The translations under genes and the position numbers were made by a program. Positions 34,611 to 43,880 of a DNA stretch of 64,000 bases are shown in pieces; the stretch's first letter is position 1; each line of letters opens with the position of its first letter. The DNA comes from Streptomyces sp. H39-S7. Lineage in GTDB: Bacteria; Actinomycetota; Actinomycetes; Streptomycetales; Streptomycetaceae. The notes under the pieces were generated by a model. It saw only the letters and a program-made list of their open reading frames with translations, made no database searches and was not told the DNA's origin. The stretch is taken from positions 186,001-250,000 of the forward strand of contig NZ_JAPVLU010000001.1 of NCBI RefSeq assembly GCF_027158205.1, given 5' to 3'.

Positions 34611-35561
34611 TCAGGCTCCCGCCGGGATCCGGCCGAGGCGGCCGGCCTGGAAGTCGTCGAAGGCCTGCGCGAGCTCGGCGTGGGTGTTCATCACGAACGG
34701 CCCGTACTGCATCATCGGCTCCCGGATCGGCTGTCCGCCGAGCAGCACGATCTCGAAGTTCGGGCTGCGCGACTCCTGCGTCTCGTCCGCCCGGACGGTG
34801 AGCGAGTCGCCCTTGCCGAAGACGACCGTCTGCCCGGTGCGGAACGGGCGGTTGCCAGGGCCCGCGGTGCCGCGGCCGGCGAGACCGTAGGCGAGGGCGT
34901 TGAACTCCGGCCGCCAGGGCAGCGTGACCTCGGCGCCCGGGTTCAGGGAGACGTGGATCATCGTGATCGGGGTGTGGGTCGCCCCGGGGCCCGCGTGGCC
35001 GTCGAGGTCGCCCGCGATCAGCCGGATCAGCGCGCCGCCGTCGGCGGACGTCAGCAGCCTGACCTGGCCGCCGCCGATGTCCTGGTACTTGGGCGGCATC
35101 ATCTTGTCGCTCTTCGGCAGGTTCACCCAGAGCTGCAGCCCGTGGAAGAGCCCGCCGCTGAGGACCAGCTCCTCCGGCGGCGCCTCGATGTGCAGCAGGC
35201 CGCTGCCCGCCGTCATCCACTGGGTGTCGCCACCGTTGATCACGCCGCCGCCACCGTGCGAGTCCTGGTGCACGAAGGTGCCGTCGATCAGGTAGGTCAC
35301 GGTCTCGAAGCCGCGGTGCGGGTGCCAGGGGGTGCCCTTCGGCTCGCCCGGCGCGTACTCCACCTCACCCATCTGGTCCATCATGATGAACGGATCGAGG
35401 TTCTTGTAGTCGATGCCCGCGAAAGCGCGGCGGACGGGGAAGCCTTCCCCCTCGAAGCCGCTCGGCGCGGTGGACACTGCCAGCGCCGGACGCGGCACGG
35501 CGTCGGCGGGCACGGACACGCGCGGCAGGGTCAACGGGTTCTCGACGGTCACGGCGGGCAT
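34611..35561 (-). CDS. Pirin-family bicupin protein
   Basis: A 316-residue cupin protein. The N-terminal pirin domain carries the metal-binding HPHRGFETVTYLIDG motif and a downstream Glu-containing strand (GLLHIEAPPEE). The C-terminal pirin_C domain has PWRPEFNALAYGLAG and ends with NTHAELAQAFDDFQAGRLGRIPA. Members bind Fe/Mn and some have quercetinase activity; the physiological role is usually unclear. GAGGAGG precedes ATG 35561. A small inverted repeat CAAC-tta-GTTG lies upstream at 35587-35597. Confidence 0.92.
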   Translation of the reverse strand: MPAVTVENPLTLPRVSVPADAVPRPALAVSTAPSGFEGEGFPVRRAFAGIDYKNLDPFIMMDQMGEVEYAPGEPKGTPWHPHRGFETVTYLIDGTFVHQDSHGGGGVINGGDTQWMTAGSGLLHIEAPPEELVLSGGLFHGLQLWVNLPKSDKMMPPKYQDIGGGQVRLLTSADGGALIRLIAGDLDGHAGPGATHTPITMIHVSLNPGAEVTLPWRPEFNALAYGLAGRGTAGPGNRPFRTGQTVVFGKGDSLTVRADETQESRSPNFEIVLLGGQPIREPMMQYGPFVMNTHAELAQAFDDFQAGRLGRIPAGA

Positions 35562-35657
35562 GGCGGTCCTCCTCGTGTTCTGGATCCAACTTAGTTGAAT
35601 AGTGAACATTCGGCAAGGCGCGCAGTATTCCCCCAGGTCAGCAGGGCGAGTGAAGGA

Positions 35658-36095
35658 CTAGCCGTACATCCGGCGCATGGTGAACTCCACCATCTGCTCG
35701 ACGGCCTTGGCGTCGAAGACCATCCGGTGCTGGCCGTCGATGTCGAGCACGAAGCCGTAGCCGGTCGGCAGCAGGTCGAGCACCTCGGCACCGGTGATGA
35801 CGAAGTACTTGGACTCCTTGCCCGCGTACCGCCGCAGTTCCTTGAGCGAGGTGAACATCGGGATCACCGGCTGCTGCGTGTCGTGCAGCGCGAGGAATCC
35901 GGGGTTCTCGCCGCGCGGGCAGTAGACCTTCGACGTCGAGAAGATCGCCTGGAAGTCCTCCGCGGAGAGAGAACCCGTGGTGAAGGCCCTGACGGCGTCC
36001 GCGAGCGAGGGTGGGGACGGCTCGGGGTACACCCCCGGCATCGGGGCAGCGCCGGGCGGTGGGCCGGGATGCGAGGTCTGGTCATAGCCGTACAC
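35658..36095 (-). CDS. SseB-like protein
   Basis: A 145-residue protein. After a Pro-rich lead (YGYDQTSHPGPPPGAAPMPG) comes an SseB-type domain: VYCPRGENPGFLALHDTQQPVIPMFTSLKELRRYAGK, then VITGAEVLDLLPTGYGFVLDIDG. The name comes from a weak E. coli phenotype and has no agreed biochemical meaning. GTG 36095 is chosen because TAGTCT lies 7 nt upstream (36103-36108 on the plus strand as agacta), a leaderless arrangement. An open frame to 36137 exists but lacks signals. Confidence 0.82.
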   Translation of the reverse strand: MYGYDQTSHPGPPPGAAPMPGVYPEPSPPSLADAVRAFTTGSLSAEDFQAIFSTSKVYCPRGENPGFLALHDTQQPVIPMFTSLKELRRYAGKESKYFVITGAEVLDLLPTGYGFVLDIDGQHRMVFDAKAVEQMVEFTMRRMYG

Positions 36096-36152
36096 GCACC
36101 CAAGACTAGCGAGTGTCCCGTCACATCCGGGCGGCAAGGGGTTGCTTCTTAT

Positions 36153-36164
36153 TACCGGCGGGTA
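36153..36164. promoter_or_regulatory. Inverted repeat TACC-ggcg-GGTA upstream of acyl-CoA dehydrogenase gene
   Basis: TACCGGCGGGTA within ATTACCGGCGGGTAGCA, 72-83 bp before the start of the acyl-CoA dehydrogenase gene and between it and the divergent SseB-like gene. The form and place suit a TetR-family operator for fatty-acid genes, but no regulator gene is adjacent. Confidence 0.45.
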
Positions 36165-36235
36165 GCATCATTCTGTATTACTGCTTGCTGTAGTACTGCC
36201 ACGTAACTGATCGAGTGCGATACGGAGCCGTCGTC

Positions 36236-38062
36236 ATGGGCCACTACAAGTCCAACCTCCGCGACATCGAGTTCAACCTCTTCGAGGTGCTCGGCCGCGA
36301 CAAGCTCTACGGCACCGGCCCGTTCGCCGAGATGGACGTGGAGACCGCCAAGAGCATCCTCAGCGAGGTCTCGCGCCTCGCGGAGAACGAGCTGGCGGCG
36401 TCCTTCACCGATGCCGACCGCAACCCGCCGGTCTTCGACCCGACGGACAACACCGCCCCGGTGCCGGCCACGTTCAAGAAGAGCTACCAGGCCTTCATGG
36501 ACTCCGAGTACTGGCGTCTGGGCATCCCCGAGGAGATCGGCGGCACGAAGACCCCCGCCTCCCTCATCTGGTCGTACGCGGAGCTGATCCTCGGCTCCAA
36601 CCCGGCCATCTGGATGTACTCCTCCGGCCCGGCGTTCGCCGGCGTCGTCTTCGAGGAGGGCACCGAGGAGCAGGCCAAGGTCGCCCAGCTCATGGTGGAC
36701 CGCCAGTGGGGCGCCACGATGGTGCTGACCGAGCCCGACGCGGGCTCCGACGTCGGCGCCGGCCGGACGAAGGCTGTGGAGCAGGAGGACGGCTCCTGGC
36801 ACATCGAGGGCGTGAAGCGCTTCATCACCTCGGGCGAGCACGACATGTCCGAGAACATCATCCACCTGGTGCTGGCCCGCCCCGAGGGCGCCGGCCCCGG
36901 CACCAAGGGCCTGTCGCTCTTCATCGTGCCGAAGTACGACTTCGACTGGGAGACCGGCGAGCTGGGCGAGCGCAACGGCGCCTACGCCACCAACGTCGAG
37001 CACAAGATGGGTCTCAAGGCCTCCAACACCTGCGAGATGACCTTCGGCGACCAGCACCCCGCCAAGGGCTGGCTGCTCGGTGACAAGCACGACGGCATCC
37101 GCCAGATGTTCCGCATCATCGAGTTCGCCCGCATGATGGTCGGCACGAAGGCCATCGCGACCCTCTCCACCGGCTACCTGAACGCGCTGGAGTACGCCAA
37201 GGAGCGCGTGCAGGGCCCGGACCTAGCGCAGTTCATGGACAAGTCCGCGCCGAAGGTCACCATCACGCACCACCCGGACGTGCGCCGCTCGCTGATGACG
37301 CAGAAGGCGTACGCCGAGGGCATGCGCTCCCTGGTGCTCTACACCGCCTCCGTCCAGGACCAGATCGCGGTCCAGGAGGCGGCGGGCGAGGACGCCAAGG
37401 CACTGGTCGGCCTCAACGACCTGCTGCTGCCGATCGTCAAGGGGTACGGCTCCGAGAAGTCCTACGAGCAGCTCGCCCAGTCCCTGCAGACCTTCGGTGG
37501 CTCCGGCTACCTGCAGGAGTACCCGATCGAGCAGTACATCCGCGACGCCAAGATCGACACCCTGTACGAGGGCACCACCGCCATCCAGGGCCAGGACTAC
37601 TTCTTCCGCAAGATCGTCCGCGACCAGGGCCAGGCACTGACCACCCTGTCCGAGGAGATCAAGAAGTTCCTCGCCGAGGCCGTCGGCGGCGAGGAACTGG
37701 CCGCCGCCCGCGAGCAGCTCGCCACGTCCGCCGTGGACCTGGAGGCCATCGTCGGCTCCATGCTGACCGACCTGGCCGGCACCGAGAAGGACGTCCGGTC
37801 GATCTACAAGGTCGGACTGAACTCCACCCGCCTGCTGCTCGCCTCCGGCGACGTCGTCATCGGCTACCTGCTGCTGCGCGGTGCCGCCGTGGCCGCCGAG
37901 AAGCTGCCGTCCGCGAGCGCGAAGGACGCGGCCTTCTACACCGGCAAGATCGCGGCCGCGAAGTTCTTCGCCGCCAACATCCTGCCGAACGTCGGCGTCC
38001 AGCGTTCGCTGGCCGAGACCGTCACGCTCGACCTGATGGACCTGCCGGAAGAGGCGTTCTAG
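36236..38062 (+). CDS. Acyl-CoA dehydrogenase (long form, FadE-like)
   Basis: A 608-residue flavoprotein for the first step of fatty acid beta-oxidation. It is longer than the ~380-residue standard family because of an extended N-terminus ([21 protein letters not shown]) and a C-terminal helical domain (DUF-type acyl-CoA dehydrogenase C-terminal region). FAD/substrate motifs are [54 protein letters not shown] and [15 protein letters not shown]; the Glu in YEGTTAIQ is the probable catalytic base. GGAG is 8 nt before ATG 36236. Followed by a strong terminator, so monocistronic. Confidence 0.94.
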   Translation: MGHYKSNLRDIEFNLFEVLGRDKLYGTGPFAEMDVETAKSILSEVSRLAENELAASFTDADRNPPVFDPTDNTAPVPATFKKSYQAFMDSEYWRLGIPEEIGGTKTPASLIWSYAELILGSNPAIWMYSSGPAFAGVVFEEGTEEQAKVAQLMVDRQWGATMVLTEPDAGSDVGAGRTKAVEQEDGSWHIEGVKRFITSGEHDMSENIIHLVLARPEGAGPGTKGLSLFIVPKYDFDWETGELGERNGAYATNVEHKMGLKASNTCEMTFGDQHPAKGWLLGDKHDGIRQMFRIIEFARMMVGTKAIATLSTGYLNALEYAKERVQGPDLAQFMDKSAPKVTITHHPDVRRSLMTQKAYAEGMRSLVLYTASVQDQIAVQEAAGEDAKALVGLNDLLLPIVKGYGSEKSYEQLAQSLQTFGGSGYLQEYPIEQYIRDAKIDTLYEGTTAIQGQDYFFRKIVRDQGQALTTLSEEIKKFLAEAVGGEELAAAREQLATSAVDLEAIVGSMLTDLAGTEKDVRSIYKVGLNSTRLLLASGDVVIGYLLLRGAAVAAEKLPSASAKDAAFYTGKIAAAKFFAANILPNVGVQRSLAETVTLDLMDLPEEAF

Positions 38063-38085
38063 CAGTCCCGCCCCACCCGGCGACA

Positions 38086-38129
38086 GGCCGCGCCGTCCGT
38101 TCCCGATTCCCCGGGCGGGCGGCGCGGCC
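38086..38129 (+). terminator. Terminator after acyl-CoA dehydrogenase gene
   Basis: A 14-bp stem (38086-38099 with 38116-38129, one G-U pair), followed by TTTCG, 24 nt past the stop. Confidence 0.8.
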
Positions 38130-38236
38130 TTTCGCGTCACCACCGCCGCGTCACCACCCCCACAGCGCCCCCGTCGCCCCCGCGGCGCACGGGAAAACGG
38201 ATCGCTCCCGCCGCGGCGCCGCGTTAGCGTCGCACC

Positions 38237-38809
38237 ATGCCCGAACTGCGCACCGACCGTCTCCTGCTCCGCCGCTGGCGGGACTCCGACCTCGCGCCCT
38301 GGGCGGAGATGAACGCCGACCCCGAGGTCCGCGAGCACCTCGGGGAGCTGCTCACCCCCGAACAGAGCGCGGCCTCGGTCGCCCGCTTCGAGGAGGGGTT
38401 CGAGGAGCGCGGCTTCGGCTGGTTCGCCGTCGAGGTCCCGGCCACCGGCGAGTTCATCGGCTTCGCGGGCCTGGACCCGGTCGACGACGGCCTCCCCTTC
38501 ACCGGCGTGGAGATCGGCTGGCGGCTGGCGCGTACGGCCTGGGGCCACGGCTACGCCTCCGAAGCCGCGCGGGCCGTCCTGGCCTTCGGCTTCCGGACCC
38601 TCGCCCTGCCCGAGATCCTCGCGGTGACCACCGCGGGCAATCTGCGCTCCCAGGCGGTGATGCGCCGGATCGGCATGACCTCCGACCCGGCCGACGACTT
38701 CGACGACCCGGAATTCCCCGCCGGCCCGCTGCGCCCGAACGTGCTGTTCCGCATCGCCCGGGACCAGGACGGTGCGGACGTCCCTACCGCTGGGGGGTGC
38801 CCCCGGTAG
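38237..38809 (+). CDS. GNAT-family N-acetyltransferase (RimJ/RimL type)
   Basis: A 190-residue acetyltransferase: LRTDRLLLRRWRDSDLAPWAEMN at the N-terminus (RimL-like), EIGWRLARTAWGHGYASEAARAVLAFGF forming the acetyl-CoA loop (R/Q-x-x-G-x-G/A type GHGYA), and NLRSQAVMRRIGM near the C-terminus. Substrate unknown. TAGCGT (38225-38230) lies 6 nt before the ATG with no ribosome site, so it is probably leaderless. Confidence 0.9.
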   Translation: MPELRTDRLLLRRWRDSDLAPWAEMNADPEVREHLGELLTPEQSAASVARFEEGFEERGFGWFAVEVPATGEFIGFAGLDPVDDGLPFTGVEIGWRLARTAWGHGYASEAARAVLAFGFRTLALPEILAVTTAGNLRSQAVMRRIGMTSDPADDFDDPEFPAGPLRPNVLFRIARDQDGADVPTAGGCPR

Positions 38810-38880
38810 GGGGCCCCTGAGAACCGCGCCGCGCACCCCTCCGGAGACGCCCCGCGAACGGGGACTTCTATGCTGGCCCC

Positions 38881-40170
38881 ATGAGCGCCCACCCTCACTT
38901 CACCCGTGCCCACACCGATGACCTGGTGGCCTTTGTGCAGGCCAGCCCGTCCCCCTACCACGCCGTGGCCGCGGCCGCCGAACGGCTGGAGAAGGCCGGG
39001 TTCCGGCAGGTCCAGGAGACCGAGGCCTGGGACGGCGCCACGGGCGGCAAGTACGTGCTGCGCGGCGGCGCGATCATCGCCTGGTACGTCCCCGAGGGTG
39101 CACGGCCGGAGACCCCGTTCCGCATCATGGGCGCGCACACCGACTCCCCGAACCTGCGCGTCAAGCCCCGCCCGGACATGGGCACCGCCGGCTGGCGGCA
39201 GATCGCCGTGGAGCTCTACGGCGGCCCGCTGCTCAACAGCTGGCTCGACCGGGACCTCGGACTCTCCGGCCGGCTGACGCTGCGCGACGGCACCTCCCGC
39301 CTGGTCAACGTCGACCGGCCGCTGCTGCGCGTCCCGCAGCTCGCCATCCACCTGGACCGGGGAGTGACCGACAACGGCCTCGCGCTGGACAAGCAGCGGC
39401 ACATGCAGCCCGTCTGGGGCCTCGGCAAGGCCAGTGACGGCGACCTGATCGACTTCCTCGCCGAGGAGGCCGGGGTGACCGGGTCCGACGTCGTCGGCTG
39501 GGACGTGATGGCGCACGACGTGCAGCCGCCCGCCTATCTGGGCCGCGACCGCGAACTGCTGGCATCGCCCCGGATGGACAACCTGCTGTCCGTGCACGCC
39601 GCCACGGCCGCGCTGGCGGCCGTCGCCGGGCAGGACCTCGCCTACATCCCCGTCCTCGCCGCGTTCGACCACGAGGAGAACGGCAGCGAGTCCGACACCG
39701 GCGCCCAAGGGCCCCTGCTCGGCAACGTGCTGGAGCGCTCCGTGCACTCCCGCGGCGGCGACTACGAGCACCGCCAGCGCGCGCTGGCGGGCACGGTCTG
39801 CGTCTCGTCCGACTCCGGGCACGCGGTGCACCCCAACTACGTCGAGCGGCACGACCCCACGCACCACCCGCGCGCCAACGGCGGTCCGATCCTCAAGACC
39901 AACGTCAACCAGCGCTACGCCACCGACGGTTCGGGGCGCGGCATCTTCACCGCCGCCTGCGAACGGGTCGGCGTGCCGTTCCAGCACTTCGTGTCGAGCA
40001 ACGCCATGCCGTGCGGCACGACGATCGGTCCGATCACCGCGGCCCGGCACGGCATCACCACGGTCGACGTCGGCGTGCCGATCCTGTCGATGCACTCGGC
40101 CCGCGAGCTGAGCGGCGCGGACGACCCGTACCTGCTGGCCAGCGCGCTGAAGTCCTTCATCGAGAGCTGA
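38881..40170 (+). CDS. M18-family aminopeptidase
   Basis: A 429-residue metallo-aminopeptidase that removes N-terminal (often acidic) residues from peptides. Zn ligands and catalytic residues are visible: His86 in MGAHTDSPNLRVKP, AAFDHEENGSESDTGAQGP (bridging Asp and catalytic Glu), SDSGHAVHPNY, and MHSARELSGADD near the C-terminus. YHAVAAAAERLEKAGF is typical of the N-terminus. TATGCT (38869-38874) lies 6 nt before the ATG, again a leaderless layout. Full family length. Confidence 0.95.
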   Translation: MSAHPHFTRAHTDDLVAFVQASPSPYHAVAAAAERLEKAGFRQVQETEAWDGATGGKYVLRGGAIIAWYVPEGARPETPFRIMGAHTDSPNLRVKPRPDMGTAGWRQIAVELYGGPLLNSWLDRDLGLSGRLTLRDGTSRLVNVDRPLLRVPQLAIHLDRGVTDNGLALDKQRHMQPVWGLGKASDGDLIDFLAEEAGVTGSDVVGWDVMAHDVQPPAYLGRDRELLASPRMDNLLSVHAATAALAAVAGQDLAYIPVLAAFDHEENGSESDTGAQGPLLGNVLERSVHSRGGDYEHRQRALAGTVCVSSDSGHAVHPNYVERHDPTHHPRANGGPILKTNVNQRYATDGSGRGIFTAACERVGVPFQHFVSSNAMPCGTTIGPITAARHGITTVDVGVPILSMHSARELSGADDPYLLASALKSFIES

Positions 40171-40281
40171 CCGCCGGTCCGGGAGCCATCAACTCCGCAG
40201 CCGCGCATGCCCGTTCCGGTCGGGGGTAGACGCCCCTCCACAAGCAACCGGAACGGCCAAGGGACGACGGAGGCGGACATC

Positions 40282-40506
40282 ATGGGAATCGGCGGCTGCA
40301 TCGCACTGATCGCGGTCGGCGCGATCCTCACTTTCGCGACCGACTGGGACATGTCCGGAGTCAATCTCGACCTGGTGGGCCTGATCATGATGGCCGTCGG
40401 GGCGATCGGCGTCGCGGCCTACGTCAGCATCTTCAAGCGGCGTCGGCTGGAGACCGTGCGGGGCGGCGTCGAGCCCGTCGTCGAGGAGCGCCGCTACTAC
40501 GAGTGA
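40282..40506 (+). CDS. DUF6458 membrane protein
   Basis: A 74-residue two-helix membrane protein: MGIGGCIALIAVGAILTFATDWDMSGVNLDLVGLIMMAVGAIGVAAYVSIF matches DUF6458 closely. A basic loop (KRRRLE) and an acidic-to-aromatic tail ending VVEERRYYE follow. GGAGG lies 8 nt before ATG 40282. Paralogous to 23363-23602, with which it shares the charged C-terminus and final Tyr residues. Confidence 0.88.
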   Translation: MGIGGCIALIAVGAILTFATDWDMSGVNLDLVGLIMMAVGAIGVAAYVSIFKRRRLETVRGGVEPVVEERRYYE

Positions 40507-40511
40507 CGGCC

Positions 40512-40536
40512 ACCGGGGCCGTGTTGCGGCCCCGGT
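40512..40536. terminator. Terminator between convergent DUF6458 and thioredoxin/NHL genes
   Basis: A 9-bp perfect stem (40512-40520 with 40528-40536) and 7-nt loop, 6 nt after one stop and 10 nt before the other. Confidence 0.75.
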
Positions 40537-40545
40537 CGCTGTCGT

Positions 40546-42369
40546 TCACTCGCCCGGCTGGTCCATCCCCGCCAGCACCAGCGCGAGCCGGCCGGCGCCG
40601 GCGGCGGCCAGCCGGACCGGAACGCCCCAGTCCTGCTGGTGCATGTGGCAGGCCGGGAACTCCTCGTCGGGGTCGTCGTCGCACGAGGCGGCCATCGCCG
40701 ACACATGCAGCACCCCTTCGGTGACCTCGGGGTTCAGCACCAGGTCCCGTCCCAGGTCCGTACCCTTCCCCTCACCCTCCAGCAGGAGTTCCGGCGGGGT
40801 CGAGCTGACCAGCAGCCGGGTCGAGGGACCGTAGCGATCGTCGCTCTTCTGGCCCGCGGGCGCGGTGAAAATCACCTCCAGCCGGAACGGTCCCGCGGAC
40901 ACCTCGGTCGCCGGGCGCTGCGTGCGGTGCGCGGCCGACTCGACCCGCACCGCCTCCTCGGGCAGCCGCAGCCGGGTGAGCCGGTGCCGCGCCGACTCGA
41001 CCACGACGACGTCCTCGCCCACCAGCACCGCGTCCGACGGCTCCCGCAGATCGGTCGCGAGCGTCGTCACCTCGCCGGTCTCCGGAGCGAAGCGGCGCAG
41101 GGCGTTGTTGTACGTGTCGCTGATCGCGACCGATCCGTCGGGCAGCGCGGTGACGCCCAGCGGGTGCTGCAGCAGCGCCTGTCCGGCGGCGCCGTCCCGG
41201 TGCCCGAAGTCGAAGAGCCCGGTCCCGACCGCGGTCCGCACCACGAACCCGTCGCCGTCGCTCTCGACGTAACGCACCGCGGACGTCTCCGAGTCCGCCA
41301 CCCACAACCGGTCGCCGGCAGCCGCCAGGCCCGACGGCTGCGCGAACCACGCCTCGTCGGCGGGCCCGTCGACCAGCCCTTCGTTGGTCGTACCGGCCGC
41401 GACCTCCACGGTCTCCGCCACCGGGTCGTAGGCCCACAGCTGATGCACGCCCGCCATCGCGATCCACAGCCGGCCGGCGAACCAGGCGACGTCCCACGGC
41501 GACGACAGCGCCACCTCACGGGCGGGACCTGCCGTCGGGAACCCCTGCCACCACTGGCCGCCGGTCCCGGCGAACGTCGTCACGGCACCGGTCGCGGTGT
41601 CCAGCCGCCGCAGGGCGTGGTTCACCGTGTCCGCGACGGCGACGGAACCGTCCGGCAGCAGCGCCAGCCCCTGCGGCTCACTGAACCGCGCCACGTCGGG
41701 ACCGCCGTCCACCAGCCCGCGCTCCCCGTCGCCGATCCGCCGCACGACGGTCTCGCCGTCCGCCGCCAGTTCCACGAGCTGGTGCCGGGTCGTGTCCGAG
41801 ACGAGGAAACCGCCGTCGGCCAGCGCCAGCGCCTTCCCCGGGAACCGCAGATGCGTCGCCACAGGCTCCGGCGCCACGTAGGGCCCGTCCCCGCGCCGCA
41901 GTGTCCCCTTGGCGCCGTGCTCCGCCTCCAGCTCCGTGACCAGCGCCTCCAGCGCGTGCGCGTGCCCCTCGCCCGCGTGCTGCGCGACGACGTATCCCTC
42001 GGGGTCGATCACCACCAGCGTCGGCCACGCCCGCACGGCGTACTGCTTCCACGTGCCGAGCTCCGGGTCGTCGAGCACCGGGTGACGCACCTGGTACCGC
42101 TCCACGGCGTCCACGACCGCCTGGTGCTCCGCCTCGTGCACGAACTTCGGCGAGTGCACCCCGACGATCACGACCGTGTCCCGGTGCTTCTCCTCCAGCT
42201 CCCGCAGCTCATCGAGCACATGCAGGCAGTTCACACAGCAGAATGTCCAAAAATCCAGAATGACCACGCGTCCTCGCAGGTCGGCGAGAGTCAGGGGCAG
42301 GCCACCGGTATTGAGCCAGCCGCCCTTGCCGATGAGTTCCGGGGCTCGAACGCGCGCGCGTGCAGTCAT
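40546..42369 (-). CDS. Thioredoxin-domain NHL-repeat protein (NHLRC2-like)
   Basis: A 607-residue protein. An N-terminal thioredoxin/TlpA-like domain (residues ~1-145; LADLRGRVVILDFWTFCCVNCLHVLDELREL) holds a Cys-Cys-x-x-Cys motif. An NHL beta-propeller follows (~165-480), with repeats such as FSEPQGLALLPDGSVAVADTVNHALRRLD and LQHPLGVTALPDGSVAISDTYNNALRRF. The C-terminal ~110 residues form a beta-rich domain. The arrangement matches NHLRC2 homologues. No signal peptide, so cytoplasmic. ATG 42369 is chosen; the upstream ATG at 42402 has a ribosome site only one base away. Confidence 0.92.
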   Translation of the reverse strand: MTARARVRAPELIGKGGWLNTGGLPLTLADLRGRVVILDFWTFCCVNCLHVLDELRELEEKHRDTVVIVGVHSPKFVHEAEHQAVVDAVERYQVRHPVLDDPELGTWKQYAVRAWPTLVVIDPEGYVVAQHAGEGHAHALEALVTELEAEHGAKGTLRRGDGPYVAPEPVATHLRFPGKALALADGGFLVSDTTRHQLVELAADGETVVRRIGDGERGLVDGGPDVARFSEPQGLALLPDGSVAVADTVNHALRRLDTATGAVTTFAGTGGQWWQGFPTAGPAREVALSSPWDVAWFAGRLWIAMAGVHQLWAYDPVAETVEVAAGTTNEGLVDGPADEAWFAQPSGLAAAGDRLWVADSETSAVRYVESDGDGFVVRTAVGTGLFDFGHRDGAAGQALLQHPLGVTALPDGSVAISDTYNNALRRFAPETGEVTTLATDLREPSDAVLVGEDVVVVESARHRLTRLRLPEEAVRVESAAHRTQRPATEVSAGPFRLEVIFTAPAGQKSDDRYGPSTRLLVSSTPPELLLEGEGKGTDLGRDLVLNPEVTEGVLHVSAMAASCDDDPDEEFPACHMHQQDWGVPVRLAAAGAGRLALVLAGMDQPGE

Positions 42370-42408
42370 ACCCCCATCCAACAGCACGCACCGGGTAGAC
42401 ATTCCTCC

Positions 42409-42912
42409 ATGAAATACCTCGTGCGGGAGAAGCTGTTCGCGGTCGGTGACGACTACTGGATCGAGGACGAGCGCGGTGACCGGGCGTTCTACGTCGACGG
42501 GAAGGTCATGCGGGTGCGGGAGACGCTGGAGCTGCGGGACGCCCGGGGGGCGGAGGTCGCGGTGATCCGGAAGAAGCTGGTGAGCCTGCGGGACACCATG
42601 ACGGTGGAGCGCGGCGGGGACGTGCTGGTGACCGTCAGGAAGAAGCGGCTGACGCTGCTGCGGGACGTGTTCCGGGCGGAGCTGGCCTCGGGGGAGGAGC
42701 TGGAGGTCCGCGGGGACATCGTCGGCAAGGAGTTCGACATCGAGTACGAGGGGGAGCGGCTCGCGCGGATCTCCCGCAGGTGGTTCCGGATGCGCGACAC
42801 GTACGCGATCGACGTGGAGCGCGAGGACGCGGACGCGGGGATGCTCATCGCGATCGCGGTGTGCGTGGACCGGCTGGTCGACAAGGAGCACGAGGAGCAC
42901 GGGAACGACTGA
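42409..42912 (+). CDS. LURP-one-related (tubby-like fold) protein
   Basis: A 167-residue all-beta protein: MKYLVREKLFAVGDDYWIEDERGDRAFYVDGKVMRVRETLELRD, then VIRKKLVSLRDTMTVERGG and RISRRWFRMRDTYAIDVE. These are the strand repeats of the LURP-one/YxjI family, related to the tubby C-terminal fold. Bacterial function is unknown. TAGACA (42396-42401) lies 7 nt before the ATG and there is no ribosome site, suggesting a leaderless mRNA. Divergent from the NHL gene with a 39-bp gap. Confidence 0.88.
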   Translation: MKYLVREKLFAVGDDYWIEDERGDRAFYVDGKVMRVRETLELRDARGAEVAVIRKKLVSLRDTMTVERGGDVLVTVRKKRLTLLRDVFRAELASGEELEVRGDIVGKEFDIEYEGERLARISRRWFRMRDTYAIDVEREDADAGMLIAIAVCVDRLVDKEHEEHGND

Positions 42913-42933
42913 GCCGGCCGGGTCCCGGCCGGC
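42913..42933. terminator. Terminator between LURP-one-like and nitrilase-fold genes
   Basis: A 9-bp perfect GC stem (42913-42921 with 42925-42933) with 3-nt loop directly after the LURP-like stop, in a convergent gap of 33 bp. Confidence 0.8.
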
Positions 42934-42945
42934 TTCCGCGTCCGG

Positions 42946-43746
42946 TCAGCCGAGGCGGCGGTCCCGGAGCACCGGGAAGTCGAGCCGGGTCTTCGTGACG
43001 AGGGCGGGGTCGAGGTCGACGGTGAGGACCTCCTCACCGGTGCCGGCCTCGGCGACGATGTCTCCCCACGGGTCGACGACCATGCTGTGGCCGGCGAGCT
43101 CGACCCCCGCGTGGGTGCCCGCCGTGCCGCAGGCCAGGACGTAGGTCTGGGACTCGACCGCGCGGGCCCGCGCGAGCAGCCGCCAGTGCTCCCGCCGCTT
43201 CGCCGGCCAGCCGGCCGGGATGACGAGGAACTGGGCGCCGGCGTCGACGAGGAGCCGGAACTGCTCGGGGAAGCGCAGGTCGTAACAGGTCGCCAGGCCC
43301 AGGACGGTGTCCGGGAGGGCGACCGTGACGATCTCCTCGCCGGGCGCCATCAGCGCGGCCTCGCCCCGGTCGAAGCCGAAGCGGTGGATCTTGCGGTAGG
43401 TGTGCCGCAGCTCGCCGTCCGGATCGAAGACCAGCGAGGTGTTGTAGAGGGGGCCGTCACCCGCGGCGGAGCCGCTGACCGCTGCAGCGCGCTCCACGAT
43501 CGAACCCGCGTGCAGCCAGACTCCCGCGTCCCGCGCCGCCGCTGACATCGCGTCGGCCGTCGGCCCGTCGAGCGGCTCGGCCTCCGTCGCGAAAGTGTCC
43601 GACGCGAAGGCTCCGACGGGCCACAGTTCGGGCAGTACGACCAGATCCGCCCCGGCCTGCGCACGCACCAGCGTGGCCACCCGGGCGCGCCGTCCGGCCA
43701 CCGTTTCGTTCAAGTCGACGTCGATCTGCAGCAAAGAAGCGCGCAT
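42946..43746 (-). CDS. Carbon-nitrogen hydrolase (nitrilase superfamily)
   Basis: A 266-residue enzyme with the complete Glu-Lys-Cys triad: Glu40 in LVVLPELW, Lys119 in YRKIHRFGF and Cys154 in LATCYDLRFPEQF. The closing AGHSMVVDPWGDIVAEAG is typical of omega-amidase/Nit2-like and YafV-like members, so the substrate is likely a small amide such as 2-oxoglutaramate; exact substrate not determinable. ATG 43746 is preferred (GGTGGG upstream) over upstream in-frame starts. Divergent from the next gene. Confidence 0.92.
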   Translation of the reverse strand: MRASLLQIDVDLNETVAGRRARVATLVRAQAGADLVVLPELWPVGAFASDTFATEAEPLDGPTADAMSAAARDAGVWLHAGSIVERAAAVSGSAAGDGPLYNTSLVFDPDGELRHTYRKIHRFGFDRGEAALMAPGEEIVTVALPDTVLGLATCYDLRFPEQFRLLVDAGAQFLVIPAGWPAKRREHWRLLARARAVESQTYVLACGTAGTHAGVELAGHSMVVDPWGDIVAEAGTGEEVLTVDLDPALVTKTRLDFPVLRDRRLG

Positions 43747-43880
43747 ACACCCACCGCCCATACGTTTGGTCGTCAAGTCGGGCCTACCATCGTCACTCGA
43801 AAGCACTGCGTGGGTACCCGCGCGGAGCGTAACTTAGGCGCACACCACCACGACCGCGCATCGATCCGTCGAGGGGTCCC

